Part shown: in pieces, positions 16,978 through 25,583 of the stretch | Layout: the number at the start of each line of letters is the position of its first letter | How positions within the stretch are numbered: the first letter of the stretch is position 1 | Origin: Pseudomonadales bacterium | GTDB taxonomy: Bacteria; Pseudomonadota; Gammaproteobacteria; Pseudomonadales; Azotimanducaceae | NCBI GenBank assembly: GCA_012103505.1 | Contig: WLWP01000002.1 | Location: 62,001 to 126,000, forward strand | DNA: 64,000 bases | Reading direction: 5' to 3' | Notes under the pieces: generated by a model | Database searches by the model: none | What the model saw: only the letters and a program-made list of their open reading frames with translations | Told to the model about the DNA's origin: nothing | Made by a program: the position numbers and the translations under genes

Positions 16978-18381
16978 CTAGGTTTGCCAGTTATGGTAAT
17001 TCGCAACCGCAAGTCCAGCCGCAACGCTCGTAAACGGATCATGCTCGACGACCTTGCCGGGAAACCTTTCATCTAACAAGCGTTTGACTGCAGGAATAAG
17101 GCTCGAGCCGCCCGTCCGTAACACGATGTCGATATCATCAGCCTGCAAGCCTGCCTTGGCTACGGTCTCATCGACTACACGTGCAGTCCGAGCCAGCGGC
17201 TCGGCAATCAGAAGTTCAAATTCAGTTCGCCGTAACGGTATCTCAGCGTCAATTTCTGGGATGTCCAGACTCGCTGTTTCGTGTCGCGAAAGCGCAGCTT
17301 TAAACTCCTTGATCCTAGCGAATAAGAGATAGCTTAAGTTGTGCTTGATGACTTCTCGAAGCCGCTCAAACTTGCGCTTGTTCGGTCCTCCAGCATCGAT
17401 ACATTCCATCACGGGTGTCGTATATTTATTCTGATTGAGCGTGTAGGTAATCGCCCAATTAATGAGCAGATCTTCAAATTCTTCAAACGGAAATTGCGTC
17501 TCGATCACTTCTCGATCAAAGCCACGACGCCGCCAAATCTCGCCCTTGCCCAATAGCGGGAACAACAGCTCTCTATACAGAAGCTGATCGATGTGATCAC
17601 CGCCCAAACCGATTCCGTGCGTACTCACCACTGTAAATTGAGTTTCCGCCGCTGCTGCACGTTTGAGTACACAAAGATCTAAAGTACCCCCACCAAAGTC
17701 CACAGTGAGCAAGTGGTCTCCAGCCGCACCTTTGTTTTCGTGAACATAGCTCGCTGCAGCTGCGATGGGCTCAGGGTAAAAAAACTGCTCAGGCACTCCA
17801 GCGTATTTGTAGGCTTCGCCAAGTCGGGAGAGTGCGAGATCGTTCCGATAGGCATCTCTACCCTCGAAATTTACTGGGTGCCCGATGTGCGCGGCGGCAA
17901 ACGGCCCGATCTTGTTTTCCGTCGCTTGTCGCATGCGCAATAACAACGGGGTAATCAATGCCACGAGCCGAAATGGGTGGTCGAATACCATGAGCCTGCG
18001 AACATGTTCATCGCCGAGGAGGCGCTTAGTGCCTCGAAAAAGTCGACCTTGTAGGCCACTGTCGGTCACCGGCGCGCCATAGATCTTTTGCGTAGCAGTC
18101 TCAACTGCCGCAAGCTCATCACCGCCACCGTTGTCTACAAAGTGAGACTCTTCGCCAACCACCTCCGGCACTAACTCTACCGTCCTGCCGGTGTTGTCGG
18201 CGATGTATTGATCTATCGCTACCTGACCGGTCTTCGACTGCAGATCCTGATCAATATAGGTTGCGGACGGCATAATCTCATCGTTAGCCTCAAGTTGGAT
18301 GAGCTCAAGAGACTCGCCGTCAAATATCGCAGCCGCCGAGTTCGACGTACCGAAATCTATGCCGACACCGACCCTACCCAC
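16978..18381 (-). CDS. Hsp70-family protein, YegD-like
   Basis: This 467-residue actin-fold ATPase is shorter than DnaK and has no room for the substrate-binding domain and lid. The phosphate-1 loop is GVGIDFGTSNSAAAIFDG at the N-terminus, phosphate-2 is LLTVDFGGGTLDLCVL near residue 222, and the adenosine motif is VLRTGGSSLIPAVKRLL near residue 420. The size and the insertion near residues 80-110 match the YegD type of chaperone homologue, of unknown client. The start is GTG at 18381. It is followed leftwards by a convergent NUDIX gene. Confidence 0.88.
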   Translation of the reverse strand: MGRVGVGIDFGTSNSAAAIFDGESLELIQLEANDEIMPSATYIDQDLQSKTGQVAIDQYIADNTGRTVELVPEVVGEESHFVDNGGGDELAAVETATQKIYGAPVTDSGLQGRLFRGTKRLLGDEHVRRLMVFDHPFRLVALITPLLLRMRQATENKIGPFAAAHIGHPVNFEGRDAYRNDLALSRLGEAYKYAGVPEQFFYPEPIAAAASYVHENKGAAGDHLLTVDFGGGTLDLCVLKRAAAAETQFTVVSTHGIGLGGDHIDQLLYRELLFPLLGKGEIWRRRGFDREVIETQFPFEEFEDLLINWAITYTLNQNKYTTPVMECIDAGGPNKRKFERLREVIKHNLSYLLFARIKEFKAALSRHETASLDIPEIDAEIPLRRTEFELLIAEPLARTARVVDETVAKAGLQADDIDIVLRTGGSSLIPAVKRLLDERFPGKVVEHDPFTSVAAGLAVANYHNWQT

Positions 18382-18402
18382 TTATGCGTCTCGCTTTTGT
18401 CA

Positions 18403-19566
18403 TCACTCTTTGGTGCTGGCTGGTGTCACCAACACATCTGCATAGCTTTCTATCTCCGCCGCGGACAGTTGCAGCCATTGCGACAAAACCTGCTCGTTGT
18501 GTTCACCAAGATGTGGCGCACCACCTTGCACATGCGCCTGACTATGTCGGAATCGGTAGGGCGATTGCGGGATCTTACGAGAGCCGCCATCTCGATCATC
18601 GACCTCTGTAATCGAACCCCGGGCTCGTACGCTCTCTAGATTTTGAGCCTCTGCAGCAGTCCGTACATCGCCCCACGCGACGTTCATCCGATCGAGCGCT
18701 TCAATCACTTCCTCTCTCGTTGCACAGGTTTGTGTGAAGAAGTGCTTAGCCGCAAGCCTGCGCGCGGCGATTTTCTCTTCGAGGGACGCATCGCTCGAAA
18801 GTCCGTCTTCGAGACCACAAATCGTGCTCAGTTGGTGCCAGATAAAACGAAAATCCCCCGCTAACATCAACTGCCCACCGGCGGTCTCGTGTACCTCGTT
18901 CGGTGCCGGACGTCCCTTTGTCTCAAATGCGTAATGCATACCATCATTTGTCACCATGGTCGCATCAACCATGGCTAGGTCGATGTGATCTCCTTGACCA
19001 TTTTGCTCGCGAGCGTAGAGCGCGGACAACAAACCAACCAAACCATGGAGAGACGCGTTTGTATCGGCCACAGACAAGCCCAGATCGGCAGGAAAAGCAC
19101 TAGAGATTTCTGCTTGGCGTTCCACCAGGCCCGTTTCTGCATGAACAATCGGTGCGTAGGCTGCACGTCTACTGTCAGGGTTACCGGCGCCAAAGCCTGA
19201 GATAGATAACATGATCAAGCGCGGATTTATCGCCGCCAACGTATCGTAATCGAGCCCTAGGCGGCCCATGACATCGGGACGGAAGTTCTCGATCAAAACG
19301 TCTGCCTCGGCAACTAGAGCTTTGACCAGTTGCGTCCCTTTCGCCTGGCTCAGATCGACAGAGATGTTCTTTTTACCAGCGTTCTGTTGGTGGTAGTAAC
19401 CCGCTATGCCAGCTACTTTTCGACCCCAAAGACGGGTCACATCTCCCTCAGGCGGCTCGAGCTTGACGACTTCCGCGCCCAAGTCAGACATCATGCGGCC
19501 AGCGAACGGCCCGGCCAAGACTCGAGACATATCCAACACGCGTAACCCTGCTAGTGGAAACCCCAT
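18403..19566 (-). CDS. CaiB/BaiF CoA-transferase (family III)
   Basis: This 387-residue protein begins with the family signature LAGLRVLDMSRVLAGPFAGRMM and EVVKLEPPEGD. IENFRPDVMGRLGLDY follows near residue 93, and the catalytic Asp is expected in the stretch GQGDHIDLAMVDA near residue 170. Family III enzymes move CoA between carboxylic acids in carnitine, bile-acid, formyl-CoA or racemase-like reactions; the substrate here is unknown. It starts 2 bases after the PPOX gene ends, so the two form an operon. Confidence 0.87.
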   Translation of the reverse strand: MGFPLAGLRVLDMSRVLAGPFAGRMMSDLGAEVVKLEPPEGDVTRLWGRKVAGIAGYYHQQNAGKKNISVDLSQAKGTQLVKALVAEADVLIENFRPDVMGRLGLDYDTLAAINPRLIMLSISGFGAGNPDSRRAAYAPIVHAETGLVERQAEISSAFPADLGLSVADTNASLHGLVGLLSALYAREQNGQGDHIDLAMVDATMVTNDGMHYAFETKGRPAPNEVHETAGGQLMLAGDFRFIWHQLSTICGLEDGLSSDASLEEKIAARRLAAKHFFTQTCATREEVIEALDRMNVAWGDVRTAAEAQNLESVRARGSITEVDDRDGGSRKIPQSPYRFRHSQAHVQGGAPHLGEHNEQVLSQWLQLSAAEIESYADVLVTPASTKE

Positions 19567-19568
19567 AT

Positions 19569-20216
19569 CTACCCCCGGTATTCAAAATTCTTGATGTAGT
19601 CTGGCATCTCAATGCCATCTCTTAAATCTTCGCTAGCAACCGCGGCTTGACGAGTTCGTGCAACGGGAATCTCACCTGCCCAAACCGAGGATGTCAGATC
19701 TCCTTCATCATCCGCCGGTGGGCCTGTACGTACTTTGCCGGACAATTCAGTGAGCGGTATCCGCACAACAGCGGTGGCTGCCAGCTCTTGCGATGTTGGC
19801 TCGCGCACAGCTTGTTCATGACCTGGCACCAACGCTCTAACAAATTCATTGAGTATGTCTAAGTGATCCTTGCCCTCTAACGCCTCGCCACGACCGAACA
19901 AGGTCACCGACCGATAATTCATCGAGCAATGAAAGCCGCTACGTGCGACCACAACGCCATCGACCAGCGTCACCGTCACGCAGATTTCGCCACCCTTGCC
20001 GACATACCGCAAAAGCGCGCTTTGGCGATTCCCGTGAAGGTACAGGTACTCGTCGTCGCAGAAGTATAGGGTGGGGATCTGGCGTGGTTCGCCATCCTCA
20101 ACATAGGCGACGTGACAAACTTGATCGCTAGCAAGAATCGCTTTCAGAGTCGCAGTATCATACTCAGCCCTGCGTGCGTTACGTTTGACGGTGGCTCGTG
20201 GCGTGGGACCTGCCAT
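19569..20216 (-). CDS. pyridoxamine 5'-phosphate oxidase-family FMN protein
   Basis: This 215-residue split-barrel protein has ILASDQVCHVAYVEDGEPRQIPTLYFCDD near residues 26-55 and LYLHGNRQSALLRYV near residue 58, the usual FMN-binding region of the PPOX group that also contains nitroimidazole-resistance-like proteins. GFHCSMNYRSVTLFGRG follows. The real cofactor (FMN, F420 or haem) and substrate are unknown. Upstream gene of the CaiB pair. Confidence 0.83.
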   Translation of the reverse strand: MAGPTPRATVKRNARRAEYDTATLKAILASDQVCHVAYVEDGEPRQIPTLYFCDDEYLYLHGNRQSALLRYVGKGGEICVTVTLVDGVVVARSGFHCSMNYRSVTLFGRGEALEGKDHLDILNEFVRALVPGHEQAVREPTSQELAATAVVRIPLTELSGKVRTGPPADDEGDLTSSVWAGEIPVARTRQAAVASEDLRDGIEMPDYIKNFEYRG

Positions 20217-20315
20217 GATCGCTCTCTACCTTTTACTTTTTTTGAGGGGGCAGCGAGTGTATACAGAACAAACGCAGACCAAAAGAGTCAGAGGCAATTC
20301 CGGCCAGAAAGAGTC

Positions 20316-20510
20316 ATGTCAGAGCCAACCGACCTAGATAAATTCAGAAAGTCACATCGCAAAAAACGCGGTCAGGAGACGACCATGTGTGGTCGAGGTT
20401 TCCACAAATGGGAGGATGAGCCACGCAAGCAGTTTGACGTCAAACAGGGGCGCCTCATTAGTGAAGAAGTCTGTAAACGGTGTGGCAAACGCCGGACCCG
20501 ACGTTCTTGA
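20316..20510 (+). CDS. small basic cysteine protein, unrecognised
   Basis: I do not recognise this 64-residue protein. It is rich in Lys and Arg and has three cysteines: one in TMCGRGFHKWE and two as VCKRCGKRRTRR near the end. With the His in GFHKW these could bind one zinc ion. An in-frame start exists far upstream, but the ATG at 20316 is preceded by AGAAAGAG and starts just before the conserved-looking part. It lies alone between the divergent PPOX gene and convergent msrA. Confidence 0.55.
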   Translation: MSEPTDLDKFRKSHRKKRGQETTMCGRGFHKWEDEPRKQFDVKQGRLISEEVCKRCGKRRTRRS

Positions 20511-20526
20511 CGCCAACTAATAAAGA

Positions 20527-21183
20527 TTAGTCGACCAACGACACCAGTGGTTTGATGTCGCAGCCGACGCCTGTGCCGCCCATGCCGCAGTAACCATTGG
20601 GCACTTTGGCCAGATACTGTTGATGGTAATGCTCGGCGTAAAAGAAATCCGGAGCTGGGGCTATTTCTGTCGTGACCTGGCCGTATCCTGCAGCGACTAG
20701 CGCTTCTTGATACCGCTCTTGGGACGCGAGCGCGAGCTCAAGATGCGCATCAGAATAGGTATAGATTACGGATCGGTATTGGGTCCCCATGTCATTGCCT
20801 TGCCGCATGCCTTGGGTCGGGTCATGTCCTTCCCAAAACAGCTGCAAAATGCTCGCAAACGTAATCACGGCAGGATCAAAAACGACGAGAACCGCTTCTG
20901 TGTGACCAGTATGACCGCTACAGACTTCTTCATAAGTCGGATTCGGCGTGATGCCACCTGAATACCCAACTGCTGTGGTAAAAACGCCTTCGGCTTCCCA
21001 GAACTTTCGCTCCGCACCCCAAAAACAACCCATGGCAAGCTGTACTTGCTCAAGGTGACTAGGGAACGGCGGCTGCAGAGGCTGGCCATTGACAAAATGT
21101 ACCGGTGGTACTGGAATCTTTTCAGCCCGACCGGCAAGCGCAGTCTCAGCTGTTGGTAGTTCTAGAGGGGCACCCCAAGCCAT
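20527..21183 (-). CDS. msrA: peptide methionine sulfoxide reductase MsrA
   Basis: MsrA reduces methionine-S-sulfoxide in proteins with thioredoxin as donor. The 218-residue protein holds the catalytic motif LAMGCFWGAERKFW near residues 50-63, with Cys as nucleophile (not Sec), then GYSGGITPNPTYEEVCSGHTGHTEAV, and the resolving-Cys tail NGYCGMGGTGVGCDI near residue 196. The N-terminal 45 residues are an extension like that of E. coli MsrA, without a clear signal peptide. It is divergent from the Sel1-repeat gene. Confidence 0.93.
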   Translation of the reverse strand: MAWGAPLELPTAETALAGRAEKIPVPPVHFVNGQPLQPPFPSHLEQVQLAMGCFWGAERKFWEAEGVFTTAVGYSGGITPNPTYEEVCSGHTGHTEAVLVVFDPAVITFASILQLFWEGHDPTQGMRQGNDMGTQYRSVIYTYSDAHLELALASQERYQEALVAAGYGQVTTEIAPAPDFFYAEHYHQQYLAKVPNGYCGMGGTGVGCDIKPLVSLVD

Positions 21184-21255
21184 CGCATGTCCTCGTGTTC
21201 GACAGACCTAGAGTTTAGCATTTCTTCTGCTCACGTTGGATGCTATAACACCGAT

Positions 21256-22908
21256 ATGCAACACATCTTCACCGCCCTGGTTTGGGCTACCGTGGCTTGG
21301 CTTAGCTTCGTCACGGTCCCAGTAGCACATGGCGAGCCACTCGACCCGATTGTCGAACGCCAACATTTCATAGCTTCGGACAACTACTCGGCCGAGTTAA
21401 AGCGCCTTTTAGAGCTCGAGCAGCAAGCACTGGCCCTCATTGAAGACGAGCCGCTGAAGCTCGGGAGCATTGGTGCTGCGATACTCGAAATCTACCCTGC
21501 CAGCCAAACTGGCCACTACGCCATGCAGCACTATTATCGCCATGTCGAGGCAACAGATGCGCTGGCAGATCACACAACACAGCTCGCAACGATCCAGAAC
21601 GCTATGAAAGATAGCGGTGACGGCAAGCCTGAGACACCGTTCAGTGTCATGACGATTTATGACGCACAGACCTACGCTCGCACAATTAACAACTCGCCAG
21701 TAGGCTCCATCTACCAAACAGATGATGACCAACCTTTGCTGTATCTCATGGTCACGCGTCCGCAAGGCGCGCGGCTAAGGCAAGTTTTCTTTGACATTAG
21801 TCACCTGCTACAAGCGCTACTGGAAAAAGACGACCACCATGCAGAGGCTACGGCACCGGAGACAATTGCCGCCAACAAACAGATGCAGCCGTGGGCAGTT
21901 ATTCGAGTTCTCGCCAGTAAAATGGACACCGCCGCGCAAACGTCTATCGGTGCATTTCTTACCAAGAATCGAAAGTTCGACAACGCGATTGGCTGGCTCA
22001 AAGTTGCATCTCGGACAGGCAACATCCTCGCCAATACGCTACTTGCTCGAATTTACTGGCAACTCGCTGAACAAGCCGAGGAAGGCGATAAGCAAGTCGA
22101 GTACCGAGACCTCTCGTTAGAAAATTACCTGCACGCTATCGCGCTGGGATCCACAGACAGCATGTATACGTTGGCTGGGCTTTATCTCAACGACTTCTAT
22201 GGCGCTGAGAATCGTGACGCTGCCGTACCCCTGCTACGGCAGGCAGGCGAACTAGGGCATGCCGAGGCACTAATGTATCTCGCCCACCTATACAACACAG
22301 GCCAGCATGTCGACGCGGATCGCGCCGAGGCCATCTCATACTTCGAAAAAGCAGCAACTCTCGAGAACAGCTATGCAGCTATCAACTATGCCCGCTTCCT
22401 AATTGCGGACGCAGCAAAAGGTAACCCCGCTGTAGAGACCCCCGTCGTTGCATGGCTGTCTAAGCTTGCTGACGATGATCATGCCGAAGCCATGATTATG
22501 TTGGGTAACCTCCATGCGCGCGGCGTCACTGTTCCTGAGTCCAACCGCAAGGCGATACGCTGGTACAAAAAGGCCATCAAGGCAGAACCAGAAGATCCGG
22601 ATATAGTGAACGAAGTCGTTTGGACGCTGACGGTTACCGATGTCCCGGGACTTAAACGCGTCCGCTACGCGCACCGTCTAATGAATCGTCTGATGGACAA
22701 TGACGAAGAAGCGACCAAGAGACCCGAATACTTAGACACTTGGGCTGCAACTTATGCGGCGCAGGGAGACTTTGACGAAGCCACGAGAATTCAAGATAGC
22801 GCCATCCAAGCCGCCAACCAACAGTCGCGGCAAGATGTGATTACCATCCTTCAGGAACACCTTGACCAGTTCAAAGCCAAGCAAGCAATCACCGAAGCCG
22901 CACCCTAG
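21256..22908 (+). CDS. exported Sel1/TPR-repeat protein
   Basis: From the ATG at 21256 a signal peptide (VWATVAWLSFVTVPVAHG) precedes about 525 residues of mature protein; an in-frame ATG at 21187 would bury that signal, so the later one is chosen. The second half contains Sel1-like repeats, seen as NTLLARIYWQLAE, DSMYTLAGLYLNDFYG, EALMYLAHLYNTG, and AEAMIMLGNLHARG, ending with TPR-like helices (YLDTWAATYAAQGDFDEA). Such proteins usually act as scaffolds in the envelope. The 3' end overlaps the best start of selU by 47 bases. Confidence 0.8.
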   Translation: MQHIFTALVWATVAWLSFVTVPVAHGEPLDPIVERQHFIASDNYSAELKRLLELEQQALALIEDEPLKLGSIGAAILEIYPASQTGHYAMQHYYRHVEATDALADHTTQLATIQNAMKDSGDGKPETPFSVMTIYDAQTYARTINNSPVGSIYQTDDDQPLLYLMVTRPQGARLRQVFFDISHLLQALLEKDDHHAEATAPETIAANKQMQPWAVIRVLASKMDTAAQTSIGAFLTKNRKFDNAIGWLKVASRTGNILANTLLARIYWQLAEQAEEGDKQVEYRDLSLENYLHAIALGSTDSMYTLAGLYLNDFYGAENRDAAVPLLRQAGELGHAEALMYLAHLYNTGQHVDADRAEAISYFEKAATLENSYAAINYARFLIADAAKGNPAVETPVVAWLSKLADDDHAEAMIMLGNLHARGVTVPESNRKAIRWYKKAIKAEPEDPDIVNEVVWTLTVTDVPGLKRVRYAHRLMNRLMDNDEEATKRPEYLDTWAATYAAQGDFDEATRIQDSAIQAANQQSRQDVITILQEHLDQFKAKQAITEAAP

Positions 22909-23974
22909 TCCCCTTCGGTCCCTGTTGGCGACCAATACTCCGATCTTAGATGTCCGCGCAGAGGCAGAGTTCGAGCAGGGTGCAATCCCCAACAGCATCA
23001 ATTTGCCGATTCTCAATGACGCTGAACGGACTCGCGTCGGGATTACTTACAAACAACAAGGCCAACTAGCTGCAGAAAAAGTCGGCCACCGACTCGTGAG
23101 CGGCGAAATTCGTGGCGGCCGGGTTGATGGTTGGAAGGCGTTTTGCGCGCAAGACCCCACAACTGTAATCACCTGTTGGCGAGGTGGGCGGCGCTCGCAG
23201 TTAGCGCAAGAGTGGCTTCGTGACGCAGGGCTCGATGTGGAACGAGTGGCAGGAGGCTATAAGTCTCTGCGTCAAACCTGTTTGGACATTCTGGCCAACG
23301 ACACGCTTTCCAAACGATGGCTAGTTTTGGCTGGGAAGACAGGTACAGCAAAAACCGTACGGATCAATCAAGTCCAAAGTTCAATCGACCTGGAGGGGCT
23401 TGCCAATCATCGGGGCTCCGCTTTTGGGAACCAATCAACGCCACAACCCTCACCTGCAACATTCGAGAATCAGCTTGCTTGTGCATTCCTGAAACTAGAC
23501 TCTCCATGCCTAATCGTCGAGGACGAAAGCCGCACTATCGGTCGGCTGGCAATACCCGAATCCTGGCATGAACAAATGCAAGCCGCCCCCCTCGTCTTGA
23601 TCGATGAATCAGACGAATTTCGCATCACGCATATTGAGCGTGAATATGTCGCCGAGCCACTCGCATCGGGCGTTTCAAGCGAAAGTTTACGAAGGCAGTA
23701 TCAAAGCGCTTTGGATCGAATTGCACGCCGGTTAGGTGGCAAAGATCACAAACAGATCACAATTCTACTTACAGAAGCTTTTTTGGGACAACGTGGGCAC
23801 CGCGACTGGATCGAAGATTTGTTGCGCAAATACTACGACCCGATGTATGAGTTTCAGTTAAAGAAAAAACAACCACGCGTCGTTATGTCCGGTGATCATC
23901 AAGCTGTACTCGCCTATCTCAGTGATCATGGTCATGTGGGTGTCCGTGATCATGACCATGTGGACGCGCAATAA
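22862..23974 (+). CDS. selU: tRNA 2-selenouridine synthase
   Basis: SelU (MnmH) replaces sulfur with selenium at the wobble 2-thiouridine of Lys, Glu and Gln tRNAs, using selenophosphate. The 370 residues contain a rhodanese domain (PILDVRAEAEFEQGAIPNS) with catalytic Cys in ITCWRGGRRS near residue 105, then a P-loop-like stretch VLAGKTGTAKT and the family motif IDLEGLANHRGSAFG. The P-loop Gly just before Lys is Ala here, which is unusual. No ATG fits; TTG at 22862 is used, and a TTG or CTG near 22922 is an alternative. The last 12 or so residues (DHGHVGVRDHDHVDAQ) come from overlap with the convergent NHase accessory gene. Its presence implies SelD. Confidence 0.9.
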   Translation: MTSSKPSKQSPKPHPSPLRSLLATNTPILDVRAEAEFEQGAIPNSINLPILNDAERTRVGITYKQQGQLAAEKVGHRLVSGEIRGGRVDGWKAFCAQDPTTVITCWRGGRRSQLAQEWLRDAGLDVERVAGGYKSLRQTCLDILANDTLSKRWLVLAGKTGTAKTVRINQVQSSIDLEGLANHRGSAFGNQSTPQPSPATFENQLACAFLKLDSPCLIVEDESRTIGRLAIPESWHEQMQAAPLVLIDESDEFRITHIEREYVAEPLASGVSSESLRRQYQSALDRIARRLGGKDHKQITILLTEAFLGQRGHRDWIEDLLRKYYDPMYEFQLKKKQPRVVMSGDHQAVLAYLSDHGHVGVRDHDHVDAQ

Positions 23975-24281
23975 TTTCTGCGTCCCGGTCGAAGACTTCA
24001 CCTGCCGAGACTAAGCCTTCGCGAACCGTCAATCTGGACAGGGCTTCGGCGAAAAGTTCGTAGTAAGGATAGTCCTCATTGGCTGGATCCGATTGACTAT
24101 CCCATTCACTAACAACCTCGATCAAACTTTGTTGAAAGTCTGGCCATTGTAGCGTCCCCTGTTCCGCAAGCAGGACGGCCAGGCCAAAAACCCGCCCTTG
24201 CCAGGGCTCATCGAACACCACCTCGCCATTGGCTAACGGTGGCTGGTAGCGGCCACTCAAGGGCACACTGGGTTCGCTCAC
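23919..24281 (-). CDS. nitrile hydratase accessory protein with His-rich tail
   Basis: This 120-residue protein belongs to the P14K/activator group that helps insert the metal into nitrile hydratase and resembles the N-terminal half of the beta subunit. Landmarks are LANGEVVFDEPWQGRVFGLAVLLAE near residue 16 and YPYYELFAEALSRLTVREGLVS near residue 73. The C-terminus ends in HGHDHGHPHDHDH, a probable metal-binding tail of the kind seen on nickel and cobalt chaperones. The ATG overlaps the stop of the alpha-subunit gene by 4 bases. The order beta, alpha, accessory is that of cobalt-type enzymes. Confidence 0.85.
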   Translation of the reverse strand: MSEPSVPLSGRYQPPLANGEVVFDEPWQGRVFGLAVLLAEQGTLQWPDFQQSLIEVVSEWDSQSDPANEDYPYYELFAEALSRLTVREGLVSAGEVFDRDAEIIARPHGHDHGHPHDHDH

Positions 24282-24850
24282 GACAACCGCTCTACGCCGA
24301 TCATGCTATTGCGTGTAACTCGTTCGGCCATTGTCTCGTCGTCTAGACCAACCCACTCTGGTGGTTGCTGCGGTAACACCAGATACCGGACTTCTGCAGA
24401 GGAATCCCATACCCGCACGCGAACATCTTCCTCAAGCTCTGTACCAAACTCTGCCAATACTTGGCGCGGTTCGCGCACAACTCGCGAACGATACGCAGGA
24501 TCTTTGTACCATTTTGGCGGCAAGCCAAGCACCGCCCAGGGATAGCAGGAACAAAGCGTACAGACGACGACGTTGTGTTGTTCGTCAGTGTTCTCGACGA
24601 CGACCAGTTTATCGATTTCACCACCCTCGAACTCGTATTCCTTGATCGCCTCTGTACCATCGGCGAGCAATCGCGCTTTAAAATCGGGATCTTGCCAGGC
24701 GCGAGCAACGACCCAAGCGCCGTTCATCGGTCCGACACGCTCATTGTACCGCACAATTACATCATCAACGCGTTCCGCTTCGATCAAACCCTTCTCTATG
24801 AGCAAGCTCTCTAACGCTTCCGCTCGAATGCGGGCTGTTTCGTGACTCAT
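24278..24850 (-). CDS. nthA: nitrile hydratase alpha subunit, cobalt type
   Basis: The enzyme hydrates nitriles to amides. This 190-residue subunit carries the metal-binding loop VVCTLCSCYPW with C97, C100, S101 and C102. Thr in the second position (CTLCSC rather than CSLCSC) is typical of cobalt enzymes. VGPMNGAWVVARAWQDPDFKARLL upstream and LPPKWYKDPAYRSRVV downstream are standard family sequence. It lies 34 bases after the beta-subunit gene and overlaps the accessory gene. Confidence 0.95.
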   Translation of the reverse strand: MSHETARIRAEALESLLIEKGLIEAERVDDVIVRYNERVGPMNGAWVVARAWQDPDFKARLLADGTEAIKEYEFEGGEIDKLVVVENTDEQHNVVVCTLCSCYPWAVLGLPPKWYKDPAYRSRVVREPRQVLAEFGTELEEDVRVRVWDSSAEVRYLVLPQQPPEWVGLDDETMAERVTRNSMIGVERLS

Positions 24851-24884
24851 CGCTAGTTCTCCATCACCAAATTCAAAGGACAGT

Positions 24885-25559
24885 TTAAGAAGGATCCGAA
24901 AGATAGGGCTCGAATAAATCCAGACACACTTCTACATCTTGATCGCATTCTTCCCCGAATAGGTCTGCGCCTTGAAAACAAACCGTATAAAGATACTCAG
25001 GCGCCTCGCCCTTGCCGTGTGCATGGGTATCGGGATAAACCCAAACGCCATTGACACTGACTATCGTACCGATGCAGTTGCGCGCATACGCGGGTAATCG
25101 CGAATGACCAGATGCGCCGTGCTTAGCTGTAAGGACTGCTGCACCCACTTCAAACTTTGCCGGTTGTGAGCTTTGGCGCAGAGCGGTTGAGGGACTTTGT
25201 TCATCTTTGGGAGGCGCAGAAAATTGATCCGGTGCGGCTGACGGCCTTGCGGCAACGTTATTTTGTGCTGGTAACCGGCTTTCCACTTCCGCGCGAGAGA
25301 TCACTGCTGACTCGATGAGGAGCGTTTCCGCACCACCGAGCCAACGACCGTAATAACCGTCACTCAGATAGTTCGACGGCTCAATGCGTTCAACAGAGTG
25401 GCGAAAGTGATCAACATTGGCCGCGATTCCCTCCCTTAGCAGCTGGTTGACCAGAGCAAAAACAAAGCCTTGCCAGCGCTCAGGAAGAGGCACCGGATCT
25501 CCGGCTGTTGCTATCGGCCCAAAGCCCTGGCGCCCGCCAAGATCATGAATGCCATCCAT
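24885..25559 (-). CDS. nthB: nitrile hydratase beta subunit
   Basis: This 224-residue partner of the alpha subunit begins with the family hallmark MDGIHDLGGRQGFGPI. It has RWQGFVFALVNQLL near residue 29 and YYGRWLGGAETLLIE near residue 68. The SH3-like C-terminal domain starts near residue 136 (FEVGAAVLTAKHGASGHSRLPAYAR) and ends LYTVCFQGADLFGEE. A Gln/Ser/Pro-rich linker lies between. It follows the GH78-like gene by 24 bases, so all are likely one transcript. Confidence 0.95.
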   Translation of the reverse strand: MDGIHDLGGRQGFGPIATAGDPVPLPERWQGFVFALVNQLLREGIAANVDHFRHSVERIEPSNYLSDGYYGRWLGGAETLLIESAVISRAEVESRLPAQNNVAARPSAAPDQFSAPPKDEQSPSTALRQSSQPAKFEVGAAVLTAKHGASGHSRLPAYARNCIGTIVSVNGVWVYPDTHAHGKGEAPEYLYTVCFQGADLFGEECDQDVEVCLDLFEPYLSDPS

Positions 25560-25583
25560 TACAGGTTCTCCTACTCATCTGAC

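Noticed and set aside
23930..23965. Palindromic GATCATG stretches as a regulatory hairpin or terminator
   Set aside because: They are explained by His/Asp codons in two overlapping reading frames.
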